A stretch of 64,000 nt of DNA from Planctomycetota bacterium (GTDB lineage Bacteria; Planctomycetota; UBA8742; UBA2392). This document shows, piece by piece, positions 42,608 to 51,401 of the stretch. The stretch covers positions 1 through 64,000 of the forward strand of contig JACKIE010000006.1 in NCBI GenBank assembly GCA_020638635.1, in the 5' to 3' direction. The translations under genes were made by a program, and so were the position numbers. The notes below the pieces were generated by a model. That model saw nothing but the letters and a program-made list of their open reading frames with translations. It was not told where the DNA came from and did not search any database. Every line of letters begins with the position of its first letter. Position 1 is the stretch's first letter.

Positions 42608-44878
42608 TCAGCCGAGTCTCTTTTCGATGAAATAGAGAATGATCGGCTTGGCGCACTCGTAGCAGTAGCCGTAGGTGCGGTCCATGTTCTCTACCAGCGT
42701 CAGGGTGGCGCTGCGCTCCGTGTCTCCCTCCGCCTTCAGGTGTTTGTCTAGCTCCCCTCGCGACTTGCACTTTTCGAGGTTGCGCTTGATCTCACTCCAG
42801 TTCACCTGGTCGCGCATTTCTCGGTATAGGCTGCGGTGCAGCTCTTTGAACAGGTCGGCGTAGGTGCTCTGCAAATCGATCGCGCCAGGCTCAGTGCCCG
42901 TTTTCAGTTTCTGTGTACCTGTGGTCAGCGCGTTGGTCAGCCGGCTGACCATGCGGAAACGGAAAAAGTCGCGCTCGGAATCCTCGACGTTCATCAGTGC
43001 TTCCACCTTGCGCATCAGGGCCTGGTCCGGCTCCATGTCCGCGCCGGTCACGGGGCTCTTCAACTTCTCCTTGCGGTTGTAGGCCGTGACGTGCTGCAGG
43101 TAGGTGCGGATGCGCTTCTCGATGTCACTGGCATCCACGTTCACGATGCTGTTCTCGATCTCGCTGGCGATGATCTCGTCGTAGCGCTGGCGCAGCACGG
43201 CGGTGAATGCCCGGAAATCGTGGTAGCCGTCGTCGCGCTGGCGCGCCAGGAAGTCGTAGTTGACGGGTCCCTGGTCCACCACCCGGTCGAGCAGCATGAA
43301 CACCGAGAAGGGGGTGATGCACTCGGCGCTGTCGTCCTCGCAGATATCGGCGAACACGTTCTGCAGGATGCGCGTGGGGATGCCGTCCATGCCCTCGCTG
43401 ATGAACTCGTTGCGCAAGCGCTTGCGCACCTCGCGGCTGAGCGTCTGGCGTTCGCGGTTGCTCAGGACCGGCGGGTATTCACCGGCGAACAGCAGCGCCT
43501 TGGCGATCGGGTTCAGCTTGCCCAGCACCTGGCGGGCCTCCTCGGGGATGTCGCTGGCGTTGGGCAGGTCGGACTTTTCCAGGCGCGACATCACGGCCCA
43601 CAGAGCCGCCAGTTCCGTGGCGTGGGGCGCGATGCGGTGGTAGCGCTTGGCCTGGCGCAGGCCCCGGTTGTAGATCTTTTCCTCATCGACGTAATTTAAC
43701 AGATAGGGCACGTCGATCTTGCGCATGCGTGAGCGCAGGGCCTTGGACATCGGGTCGCTGCGCAGGGCCTGGTATTCGGCCAGGTTGGTGGTGCCCAGGA
43801 TCATCACGTCGATGTCGCAGCCCACTTCGCCGAAGTCCATCTTGTGCTCTTCCACGGCGCTCAGCAGGTGCTGCAGGTAGTTGCTGGGCTTCTTGAAGAT
43901 GTCGCTGTAGTGCACCAGCCCGCGGTTGCCGCGCACGTACTTGCCGAAGTAGCGCACCAGGCTGACGCTGCTGAGCAGGTTGGCGATGTACTTGAAGTTC
44001 TCGTCCATCGTGACCGGCGAACTCGCCGTCTCGACGTTGCCCTCGGGCGGAATCTTGGCGATGCCGATGCCGCCAGATTCGCTGAACACGATGCGCTGCA
44101 CCAGCACGTGATCCATCACCTTCATCCAGTCGCCCTTGTAGCGCCGGAGCAGGAACGAGTAGATCTGCTTGCTGTTGTACTCGAGGTCGCCTTCCAGGAC
44201 TTTGTGCGGGATCGGGTACTTGCTGTCCAGCCCGTTCTGCTTCCACAGCTTCTCCAGCAGTTCGCGCCGCGCGTTGCGAGGGATCAGCAGCAGCGGGTGC
44301 TCGTGCATCTGGCTGGGCAGCACCGCAACCGGGTTGTGCACGCCCGCGACATCCGGCTTAGCACTGCCGAATCCCAGGCTGCCGCCTTCCTCGGCATGGA
44401 AGTCCTTGCCGAAGCGCCAGGCGAAGCTGTACACCGCGCCGTCACTCAGCGCCGTGTAGGCCTCCAGCCCGCGGCCGATCAGGTCGATGATGCTGGTCTT
44501 TGCGGTGCCGACGGGGCCGTGAAGCACGAAGATGCGTTCCTTGCCTTCTTCGCGGGCGCCGGCGCGGATGTACTTCACCAGCCGGCTGATGGTGCGCTCG
44601 AGGCCGTAAATGGCGTTCTTGCCGTTATTGAAGGGATCGTCGAACAGTTTGTGGCGCCGCACCTGCTCGCCGCTGTCTTCGAAGGCATCCGAGCCGAAAT
44701 GCTGGATCATGTCGAAGGTGAGCTGGTAGGTGGTGCGAGTGTGCTTGTAGGGATCGGCGCAGACCTGGTTCAGGTAGTCCATGTAGGACCCCTCCCAAGC
44801 GATCTGCTCGAACTGGCTGCGGTTGCGCTCGGCGATGAAGTCGCTGATCGAGGCTTCGTTGATGCTGGGCCGTTCCAT
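42608..44878 (-). CDS. prkA: PrkA-like serine protein kinase / AAA+ protein
   Basis: 756 residues, longer than the usual 640 or so. The AAA+ part has Walker A GPVGTAKTS (about residues 121-129) and the PrkA hallmark FVLHGPVGTAKTSIIDLIGR. Downstream motifs include HYSDIFKKPSNYLQHLLSAV and DIDVMILGTTNLAEYQALRS (Walker B region). The C-terminal kinase-like region ends with GYCYECAKPIILYFIEKRLG, where CYEC may bind metal. PrkA acts in the cytoplasm in stress and starvation responses. Its usual neighbours yeaH (DUF444) and spoVR are not in this window. It is downstream of mscS-like and ptsI genes on the same strand, with a 114-bp gap. Confidence 0.9.
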   Translation of the reverse strand: MERPSINEASISDFIAERNRSQFEQIAWEGSYMDYLNQVCADPYKHTRTTYQLTFDMIQHFGSDAFEDSGEQVRRHKLFDDPFNNGKNAIYGLERTISRLVKYIRAGAREEGKERIFVLHGPVGTAKTSIIDLIGRGLEAYTALSDGAVYSFAWRFGKDFHAEEGGSLGFGSAKPDVAGVHNPVAVLPSQMHEHPLLLIPRNARRELLEKLWKQNGLDSKYPIPHKVLEGDLEYNSKQIYSFLLRRYKGDWMKVMDHVLVQRIVFSESGGIGIAKIPPEGNVETASSPVTMDENFKYIANLLSSVSLVRYFGKYVRGNRGLVHYSDIFKKPSNYLQHLLSAVEEHKMDFGEVGCDIDVMILGTTNLAEYQALRSDPMSKALRSRMRKIDVPYLLNYVDEEKIYNRGLRQAKRYHRIAPHATELAALWAVMSRLEKSDLPNASDIPEEARQVLGKLNPIAKALLFAGEYPPVLSNRERQTLSREVRKRLRNEFISEGMDGIPTRILQNVFADICEDDSAECITPFSVFMLLDRVVDQGPVNYDFLARQRDDGYHDFRAFTAVLRQRYDEIIASEIENSIVNVDASDIEKRIRTYLQHVTAYNRKEKLKSPVTGADMEPDQALMRKVEALMNVEDSERDFFRFRMVSRLTNALTTGTQKLKTGTEPGAIDLQSTYADLFKELHRSLYREMRDQVNWSEIKRNLEKCKSRGELDKHLKAEGDTERSATLTLVENMDRTYGYCYECAKPIILYFIEKRLG

Positions 44879-44992
44879 GGTTCTCCCGGCTGGCGCCTGC
44901 CCCTACATGATCGGTGCTTGCAGCCTCCACGTCAAACCCGGGGACGCCTCATCGCAGAGCGGGTTCCGGGCAACAATTCGCGGTGCCCCCCA

Positions 44993-47752
44993 TCATTGCT
45001 GCTTGCCCGGCGGATCTTGCGGGCTCTCGGCCGGCCGGGCCTGTTCCTCGATCTGCTTGCTGGCAAGCTGCTTGGCCAGCTTTTCGGCGTCGGAAAGCTG
45101 CTCTTCGGCCTTTGCGGTTTGCTCGGCGGTATCAGCGGGCGGCTCTTTCTTGTCCTCGCCTTTGTCCCTGGCCAGCTCGACTTCTCGCTTGGCCAGGGTT
45201 TCCGCGCGGTCACGCTCCTCTACGGACATTCCGGCCAAGGCGATCTCTTCCTCGCTCATTTCGCCTCGCATGCGCCGCACGTAACGCAGCAGCTGGGCGC
45301 GCTTTTTTCGCTCGTCAGCAGCCAGGGTCTTCTCGTCCTTGTCGGCGTAGTGCTTGTAGGACAGCACTGTCTGAGGCCAGGGAATCTCAATGCCCAGCTC
45401 GTCGAACTTGAGCTTGCAGCGGCGCATGTACTCGCGCGAGGCGCCCCACTGCTCGCCAGCGCGGGTCTTCAACAGCATGCGGATGGTGACGGCGCTGTCG
45501 CCCAGCTCGACCACGCCCATCAGGATGGCGTCCAACACCTTCTTGCCCCAGGCCTCGTCCTCGCGCATTTCCTTCGCCACGCCTTCCATCACGGCGCTGA
45601 CGTCGTCGGTGTTTTCCTCGTAGGCGACCCCGATGTCCACGATCGCGCGCGACCACAGCTTGGTCTGGTTGGTGGTGACCGAAATTTCGCCGTTCGGAAT
45701 GGTGTGCACGTCGCCGTTCAGGCTGCGGATCACCGTGGTACGCAGGTTCAGGTTCTCGACCGTGCCGGTCTTGCCGTTCACCTCGATCACGTCGCCGATA
45801 CTGAACTGGCCTTCCAGCAGAATGAAAAAACCGGCAAAGAAGTCTTTCACCAGCGTCTGCGCGCCGAAGCCCACGGCCAGTGAGACGCCGCCCGCCGCCA
45901 CCAGCAGCGGGCCGTAATCCACGTCAAACTGCGCGATCGCGAACATGATGGCCGTGATGTAGACCACCACACGGGCTGTGGTCATGAACACGGTCATCAG
46001 CGTGCGGGCGCGCTGCTGTTCATCGGCGCTGAACTCTGACTTCTTGTCGGCGCGCGACACGATGCGCTCGATCAGCGGCTCGCCGATCTTGCGGATCAGG
46101 AACAGGATCAGCCATGCCGCCAGCAGTACGCCAATCACCTTGGCCGCGCGAACGCCCACGGTCTTGCCAATCTCTTCGTAGTACCTCGAGCGCGTCCCGG
46201 GCAGGAGCTCCGACTCGATCTCCGCGCTGCGAGAGTTGATGCGCTCCACACGACGATCGAGGATTTCGAGCTGGGTCTGCACCTGCCGCGTGTCGCGCTT
46301 GGCACTGCTCAGGCGTTCTTCTTCTGCTTCCAGTCGCTCGCGCAGGCCGAACAGAGCGGCCACCGGTCGTCGGTAGTAGGCGGGCACCTCGACCTTCGGC
46401 TTGGGGGGTTGCTCGCCCTCCGGCTTTGCGGACGGCTTGGCGAACTGCGCCTCAATGGCGTCGATCCTGGCCCGGGTCTGATCCGCGAGGCCGGTCACCT
46501 CGAGCTCGACTTGCTGCTTCGCGCCGACCAGCCTGGCCAGCTCCTCGCGCTCCTTGGCGAGGCGAGCCAGTTCGGCGGCGTTGTCCTTCAGTACCTGCTG
46601 GTACTCGTCGATCTGTCGGCTCAGCCTCTGGTACTCCTCGAGTTCGGACTCCGGCTTCGCGTCAGGCTCCGGCGCCGCGGCGGGCTTGGCGCCGCTTTCG
46701 GCCAGTGAGTTCTTCAGGCGCTCGGCGTCCTGCTCCAGGCGCTCCTTGTAATCCTCGCGCGTGTCGATCTCCTGCTGCAGGCGCTTGAGCGAACCGGCAA
46801 ATTCGCGCAACCGCAGCTTCTGGCCCGTTCGGTTCTTGCTTACCCGCCCGTCGTACAACACCTCGATGGCGCCACGCGTGTCCTGGGCGCTGCGCGGGTC
46901 ATCCAGCACCGCGGGATCCACCGCGGGCTCGGGCAACCCCAGCTTCTCCGCCGGTGTGCCGGAGAAACCCGCCCACAGCTTGAGAGCCTGCTCGATGGCT
47001 TGCAAGCCTTCGAAGGCGCGGGCTTCGTACGCCTCGTAGGCGCGGAACAACTGGTTCACCAGGTGATCGTATGCCGCGACGGAGAGCTGGAAGCGTTCGT
47101 TGGCCCAACGCAGCTCGTAGTCGAGCTTCTCGATGTCCGACAGCTTCTCGTACACGCGGCTCTTCTGGAACTCGAACTCGCGCGCCGCCGCGGCCAGCTG
47201 GTCCGCGCGGACCTGCTCTTCTTCCGCCAGCCGGATTACCCTGGCGAGATCACCCTCGGGCACGCCTTCGCTGGTTTCCGTCTTCTCCTGCCCGGGCGTC
47301 AGCTCTTTCCGCACCTGCTGCGCAAGCGCTGCCAACTCGTCATAGCGGCGCCGCGCTTCCAGCTGGGCACGAGTCGGCCCATCCTTCGCTGCCGTGAGCG
47401 CTTCGTTCAGCGTGGCCTGCTGCGCCTCGACGGCTTTTACGGCCTCCTGCGCCAGGCGCACGGCCTCGTCGCGGGCCAGCTTGTCCTCTGGAGTGAGGTC
47501 GGGTTGATCAGCCGCTGTTCTCTTGTCGGCGAGGTCGGTGCGCGCGGCCTCAAGTTGCAGCCGCAGGGCGTCCAGATGCGCCTGGATTGCCTCGGCGTCC
47601 TCCTTGACGAAGGGCGCCGCCGGCAGGGGCGGAAGCGTGGCGGGTTGTTCCTGTCTGCCGTTTTCGACGGGCTTTGCGTCTTGTGCCGCGCTGTACATCA
47701 CGGGCAGTGCCAGCAACGTAAGAACTGCTACGGTCCAGCATACCTGGCGCAT
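44993..47752 (-). CDS. Large MscS-family mechanosensitive channel
   Basis: 919 residues: a signal peptide (MRQVCWTVAVLTLLALPVMY), then an extracytoplasmic coiled-coil region to about residue 530 (LQLEAARTDLADKRTAADQP, LKRLQQEIDTREDYKERLEQ). Three or more membrane helices follow, with the pore helix GGVSLAVGFGAQTLVKDFFA (about 615-635). The beta domain has GDVIEVNGKTGTVENLNLRT and TIPNGEISVTTNQTK. A cytoplasmic Lys/Glu coiled coil ends the protein. The layout matches MscK/MscM-type channels that open on hypo-osmotic shock. It starts 20 bp after ptsI on the same strand and is probably co-transcribed. Confidence 0.92.
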   Translation of the reverse strand: MRQVCWTVAVLTLLALPVMYSAAQDAKPVENGRQEQPATLPPLPAAPFVKEDAEAIQAHLDALRLQLEAARTDLADKRTAADQPDLTPEDKLARDEAVRLAQEAVKAVEAQQATLNEALTAAKDGPTRAQLEARRRYDELAALAQQVRKELTPGQEKTETSEGVPEGDLARVIRLAEEEQVRADQLAAAAREFEFQKSRVYEKLSDIEKLDYELRWANERFQLSVAAYDHLVNQLFRAYEAYEARAFEGLQAIEQALKLWAGFSGTPAEKLGLPEPAVDPAVLDDPRSAQDTRGAIEVLYDGRVSKNRTGQKLRLREFAGSLKRLQQEIDTREDYKERLEQDAERLKNSLAESGAKPAAAPEPDAKPESELEEYQRLSRQIDEYQQVLKDNAAELARLAKEREELARLVGAKQQVELEVTGLADQTRARIDAIEAQFAKPSAKPEGEQPPKPKVEVPAYYRRPVAALFGLRERLEAEEERLSSAKRDTRQVQTQLEILDRRVERINSRSAEIESELLPGTRSRYYEEIGKTVGVRAAKVIGVLLAAWLILFLIRKIGEPLIERIVSRADKKSEFSADEQQRARTLMTVFMTTARVVVYITAIMFAIAQFDVDYGPLLVAAGGVSLAVGFGAQTLVKDFFAGFFILLEGQFSIGDVIEVNGKTGTVENLNLRTTVIRSLNGDVHTIPNGEISVTTNQTKLWSRAIVDIGVAYEENTDDVSAVMEGVAKEMREDEAWGKKVLDAILMGVVELGDSAVTIRMLLKTRAGEQWGASREYMRRCKLKFDELGIEIPWPQTVLSYKHYADKDEKTLAADERKKRAQLLRYVRRMRGEMSEEEIALAGMSVEERDRAETLAKREVELARDKGEDKKEPPADTAEQTAKAEEQLSDAEKLAKQLASKQIEEQARPAESPQDPPGKQQ

Positions 47753-47772
47753 CGCTTTGTCCTTCCTTCCTG

Positions 47773-49521
47773 CTATCCAAACTCCTCGCTGGGCAGCAGG
47801 CGTTCCACTTCAGCCTCCAGAAGGTCATTAATTTCGTCCGCCGCGGACAGCGTCATGGCCTTTTCGGCCAGTCGGACCGCTTCGTCCACCGTCACGCGGC
47901 TCAGCAGGGTACGCAGTTCGGGCAGGCTGGTGGGCCCCACGCTGAAGTCGCGCAGGCCGTACCCCAGCAGCAGCACGGCAAAGCGCGCTTCGCCCGCCAT
48001 CTCGCCGCATACGCTAACCGGCTTGTTGTGCTTCACGGCCGTGTCGATCACCAGCTTCACCAGCCTCAACACTGCGGGGTTGGTGTGCTTGAACAGGTTG
48101 GCGACGTATTGGTTGTTGCGGTCAACAGCCAGAGTGTACTGCACCAGGTCGTTGGTGCCGATGCTGAAGAAGTCGGAATCCTGCATGAAGCTGTCTATGG
48201 TGAGCGCCGCCGAGGGTACTTCGACCATCATGCCCAGCTGCACGTCGGCGCGGAACGCGATACCTTCACGGATCAGGTCGGACTTCACGTTGTCGAAAAT
48301 CGCGCGGGCCTGGCGGAACTCCTCGATCGAGCCCACCATGGGCAGCATGATGCGGACCGCGCCGAGACTCGATGCACGCAGGGCCGCGCGCAACTGGGTG
48401 ATCAGCAGGTGGGGCTGGCGCAAACTGAGGCGGATGCTGCGGCAGCCCAGGAACGGGTTCTCCTCGCGCTCCAGGCCGACTTCGCTGGCGAACTTGTCTG
48501 CGCCGAAATCCATCGTGCGCAGGGTCAGCGGACGACCGTCAAGCATGGCCAGCGCGCGCTTGTAGACTTCGAAGTGCTGTTCCTCCGTGGGGTGCGCGCC
48601 GAACTTGCTGTAGATGAACTCAGTGCGGAACAGCCCCACGCCGTCGCCGCCCAGCTTGATGGCTTGCTCGATCTCGTCGTCCCACTCGATGTTCGCGTAC
48701 AGGTTGACGGCCGTGCCGTCGCGCGTTGTGCGCTCGGCCTTGGCCGCCGCCTCGAACATGCGCTTTTCGCGGTCGATGTAGCCCTTGCCGCGCGCTTCGT
48801 ACTTCGAGTGCGTGGCGTCGTCCGGGTTGACGATCACGCGGCCGGACTTGCCGTCGACGATCACCACGTCGCCGCCGCTGATGTCGCTGGTGATGGTGCC
48901 GAGGCCGACCACGGCCGGGATGCCGAGCGCGTTGGCCAGGATGGCGGTGTGGCTGGTGGCGCCGCCGACGTCAGTGATGAAGCCGGCGACCATTTTCTTG
49001 TCGAGCGTAGCGGTCTGGCTGGGCGTGAGGTCGTGGGCGACCACCACCACCTTGCGGTCAAGCTTTGTCAGGTCGTGGGCGCGCTGGCCGAGCAGGTTGC
49101 GCAGCAGGCGCTTCTGGATGTCGTAGAAATCGTTTACGCGCTGCAGGAAGTAGGCGTCGTTGATTTCCTTGATCGGCTTGATGATCTTCTTGAACACGCG
49201 GCTGACCGCGTACTCCGGCGTGTAGCGTTTGCCGCGGATTTTCTCGGGGATTTCGCGGGTGATCAGCGGGTCTTCCAGCATGCGCAAGTGCGCGTCGAAG
49301 ATCAGCCCCACTTCGTCCTTTGCGACGGAGTGCACGCTGTCGCGGATTTCCGCGATTTCCTCAATGGCCTTGGTGCGCGCGAGCTCGAAGCGCTTGAGCT
49401 CGGTGTCCACTTCATCCTTGCGGATAAAGCGGCGCGGGATCCGGAACGATTCCGAATCCAGCACCAACGCCGGCGCAATGGCGACGCCCGGCGACACCGG
49501 GATGCCGTTCTTGATTTCCAT
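47773..49521 (-). CDS. ptsI: Phosphoenolpyruvate--protein phosphotransferase (PTS enzyme I)
   Basis: 582 residues, standard length. The start EIKNGIPVSPGVAIAPALVL and the phospho-His motif GGATSHTAILANALGIPAVV (His near residue 190) are intact. The PEP-binding barrel has FRTEFIYSKFGAHPTEEQHF and DFFSIGTNDLVQYTLAVDR, and the active Cys is in VCGEMAGE (about 503). It moves phosphate from PEP to HPr. No HPr or enzyme II gene is in the window, so it may serve a regulatory PTS rather than sugar uptake. It has no GAF domain, so it is not PtsP. It is first in a row ptsI, mscS-like, prkA on the minus strand. Confidence 0.95.
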   Translation of the reverse strand: MEIKNGIPVSPGVAIAPALVLDSESFRIPRRFIRKDEVDTELKRFELARTKAIEEIAEIRDSVHSVAKDEVGLIFDAHLRMLEDPLITREIPEKIRGKRYTPEYAVSRVFKKIIKPIKEINDAYFLQRVNDFYDIQKRLLRNLLGQRAHDLTKLDRKVVVVAHDLTPSQTATLDKKMVAGFITDVGGATSHTAILANALGIPAVVGLGTITSDISGGDVVIVDGKSGRVIVNPDDATHSKYEARGKGYIDREKRMFEAAAKAERTTRDGTAVNLYANIEWDDEIEQAIKLGGDGVGLFRTEFIYSKFGAHPTEEQHFEVYKRALAMLDGRPLTLRTMDFGADKFASEVGLEREENPFLGCRSIRLSLRQPHLLITQLRAALRASSLGAVRIMLPMVGSIEEFRQARAIFDNVKSDLIREGIAFRADVQLGMMVEVPSAALTIDSFMQDSDFFSIGTNDLVQYTLAVDRNNQYVANLFKHTNPAVLRLVKLVIDTAVKHNKPVSVCGEMAGEARFAVLLLGYGLRDFSVGPTSLPELRTLLSRVTVDEAVRLAEKAMTLSAADEINDLLEAEVERLLPSEEFG

Positions 49522-49639
49522 CCGATCTCCCGCGAGCCAACGGGGAAGAGTGCGCGAAGGCGACCATCTCTTCCGGCCCGGCGAAACTGGCGGTTTTTAT
49601 AGCAAGCGGCGCGACGCGAGTCTGCCCCCGTGCCGATTT

Positions 49640-50254
49640 TCACGGCAGGTAGATCGTGAAGTCCTCAACCATCGCGCGCGCGATGCAGATCGGCCGTTCG
49701 TCACGCCCCCCGCCGGCATCGTTGTACGCGGCCTGCAGGGCCTGCTGGGCGCGGTACAGGGCGGTCTGGTTCTGCACCAGGCCCGGGTCCTCGATTGCCT
49801 CTCCGTCGGCGAAGTTCAGCTCGCAGGCCATTACGCGGTCGGGCCTGTCCGGGTTGAAGATCGGCACGCCGAACTTGCGGCACATGATCGGCCGCGCTTC
49901 GTACATGCCGCAGGCGCCTGCTTCGGTGAGCGCGGGGCAGGGCGTGCCACGGCCGCGGGGGATGCTGTCGCCCCACTGCTCGGGGCCGTCGAACAGCTTC
50001 GCGCGCTCGGCTAGATTAACCCGCGCCCTGGCCTGCAAGGCTGCGCGCTCGGCCTCGGGCAGCGCTTTCACCCAGGCCGAAACGCGCGCGGCCTCGACTT
50101 CGGTGATCTGGAAAATCTGCGAACAGCAAGAGCTGCAACCGGGCGCGCAATGGATACGCGCGCCGTGCACGGCCAGCCCCCGGTCGAACTCGGCATTGGC
50201 CTGTGCGCACACCTGCTTCAGCTGGGCGATTAATGGATGGCCGGCAACGTCCAT
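49640..50254 (-). CDS. YkgJ family cysteine-cluster protein
   Basis: 204 residues from ATG 50254; the longer frame up to 50314 crosses the nearby inverted repeat and has no support. The YkgJ motif is complete: CAPGCSSCCSQIF (Cx3CxxCC), then GTPCPALTEAGACGMYEARP and IMCRKFGVP. These Cys residues form a presumed Fe-S or zinc site. Function of the family is unknown. It is divergent from the thioesterase gene and 118 bp upstream of ptsI on the same strand. Confidence 0.85.
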   Translation of the reverse strand: MDVAGHPLIAQLKQVCAQANAEFDRGLAVHGARIHCAPGCSSCCSQIFQITEVEAARVSAWVKALPEAERAALQARARVNLAERAKLFDGPEQWGDSIPRGRGTPCPALTEAGACGMYEARPIMCRKFGVPIFNPDRPDRVMACELNFADGEAIEDPGLVQNQTALYRAQQALQAAYNDAGGGRDERPICIARAMVEDFTIYLP

Positions 50255-50296
50255 GGCGATATTGTTCTGCCCGGTGCAGAATGCGCAACAGTGCCT

Positions 50297-50363
50297 GTGA
50301 GACAGGTGGGACAAGTGGGACTGGTGGGAGAAACGCCTGTCCCACCTGTCCCACTAGTCTCAC
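50297..50363. repeat. Inverted repeat built of GTGGGACA units
   Basis: Left arm 50297-50321 (GTGAGACAGGTGGGACAAGT and five more bases) and right arm 50339-50363 are complementary over 25 nt with three mismatches, loop 17 bases. Each arm is itself a repeat of about ten bases (GTGGGACAnG). Half units continue to 50380 (GAGTCCCACATGTCCCAC). It lies between divergent genes, like an element of the same design as 42490-42562 but GC-rich. Confidence 0.78.
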
Positions 50364-50396
50364 GAGTCCCACATGTCCCACGCCACAGGAGCCCGC

Positions 50397-50900
50397 GTGA
50401 CCACCGAAGCCAAGAAAGCCAGCGAAAGCGAAAGCCACCTGACTTGGATCGTCACACCGCCCGACCTGAACCGCCACGGCACCCTGTTCGGCGGCCAGTT
50501 GCTGGCGCTCGCGGACCGCGTGGCCGCCATGGCCGCGTTACGCCACTCGCGGCTCGATTGCGTGACGGTCAGCATCGACAAAGTGGACTTCGTGGCGCCC
50601 GTCCACAACGGCTACATCCTCGACATGACCGCGCGCGTGCACTTCACCGCGCGCACCAGCATGGAAATCCTGGTCGAGGCCGTCGCCGAGGAGCCCCGCA
50701 CCGGCAACCGCCAGATCGTGTGCGAGGCCTTCTTCAGCTTCGTGGCCGTGGACGGAGACAATCGGCCGACCCCCATTCCGCCCGTGGAACTCGAGACCGA
50801 GCGCGACCGGCGCCTTAACAAGGAAGCGAGGGAACGCTACGAGGCCCGCAAGGCCGGGCGGTCCAAGGGGCGCACGGCCCAGTTCAAGCGTCCGGGCTGA
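50397..50900 (+). CDS. Acyl-CoA thioesterase (hotdog fold)
   Basis: 167 residues from GTG 50397, with AGGAG five bases upstream; ATG 50373 would place the start inside the inverted-repeat tail. The hotdog core is clear: HGTLFGGQLLALADRVAAMA forms the central helix with the usual GG and Asp, then VTVSIDKVDFVAPVHNGYIL and the YciA/BFIT-like ARTSMEILVEAVAEEP. The lysine-rich tail resembles that of YciA/Acot7-type enzymes. It would hydrolyse acyl-CoA to free acid and CoA in the cytoplasm. It is not obviously linked to the metal operon 70 bp downstream. Confidence 0.88.
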   Translation: MTTEAKKASESESHLTWIVTPPDLNRHGTLFGGQLLALADRVAAMAALRHSRLDCVTVSIDKVDFVAPVHNGYILDMTARVHFTARTSMEILVEAVAEEPRTGNRQIVCEAFFSFVAVDGDNRPTPIPPVELETERDRRLNKEARERYEARKAGRSKGRTAQFKRPG

Positions 50901-50969
50901 TTATCAGACGCTTCAAATCTCGATTTTTGGTTGAACCCGCACCCACCTACGGCGTTATGGTGTAGGCGC

Positions 50970-51359
50970 ATGATCAAGCTGCTGAACATCCTGCTTGCCG
51001 TCAGCCTGGCCGCCGCGCCGGGACTCAGCGTCAACGGGCTGCTTCACAGCCTGAGCCTGTGCGATCTGCTCGCGCCGCAAAGCAGCCACATGCGCCCCGC
51101 GGCGCGGCACTGCGGGCATGACCACCAGCAGCCCCAGCCCGAAGATGAACCCACCGACTGCCACCACGTGGACGGTGTGGCACAGGCTGTGATCGCCCCG
51201 GCGCTCAGCCTGGCGCTCGAGTACCAGTCGCTGCCGCCGCAAGTCTGCCTGGTCGGCACCGACATGCTGCAGCCGCCCGTGCTGCTGCCCGCGCTGCCCA
51301 AGGATCCGCGGCCCCCGCCTGGTGAGCCGCGCACCGGCACCACCCTCATCCTGATCTAG
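50970..51359 (+). CDS. Small exported His/Cys-rich protein of the metal efflux operon
   Basis: 129 residues from ATG 50970. The N-terminus (MIKLLNILLAVSLAAAPGLS) is a signal peptide. A His/Cys-rich segment follows (HCGHDHQQPQPEDEPTDCHH), likely a metal-binding site in the periplasm. The rest is Pro-rich and disordered. It precedes the outer-membrane factor by 42 bp, so it is probably the first gene of the efflux operon. It may be a periplasmic metal sensor or chaperone. Family not recognised. Confidence 0.75.
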   Translation: MIKLLNILLAVSLAAAPGLSVNGLLHSLSLCDLLAPQSSHMRPAARHCGHDHQQPQPEDEPTDCHHVDGVAQAVIAPALSLALEYQSLPPQVCLVGTDMLQPPVLLPALPKDPRPPPGEPRTGTTLILI

Positions 51360-51401
51360 TGACGCCAATCAACCTCGTCGCATTCGCGCCGGGGTGTTGC
51401 C

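Noticed and set aside
47773..50254. Search for an HPr gene next to enzyme I
   Set aside because: Neither neighbour resembles HPr. The upstream gene is a YkgJ cysteine-cluster protein.
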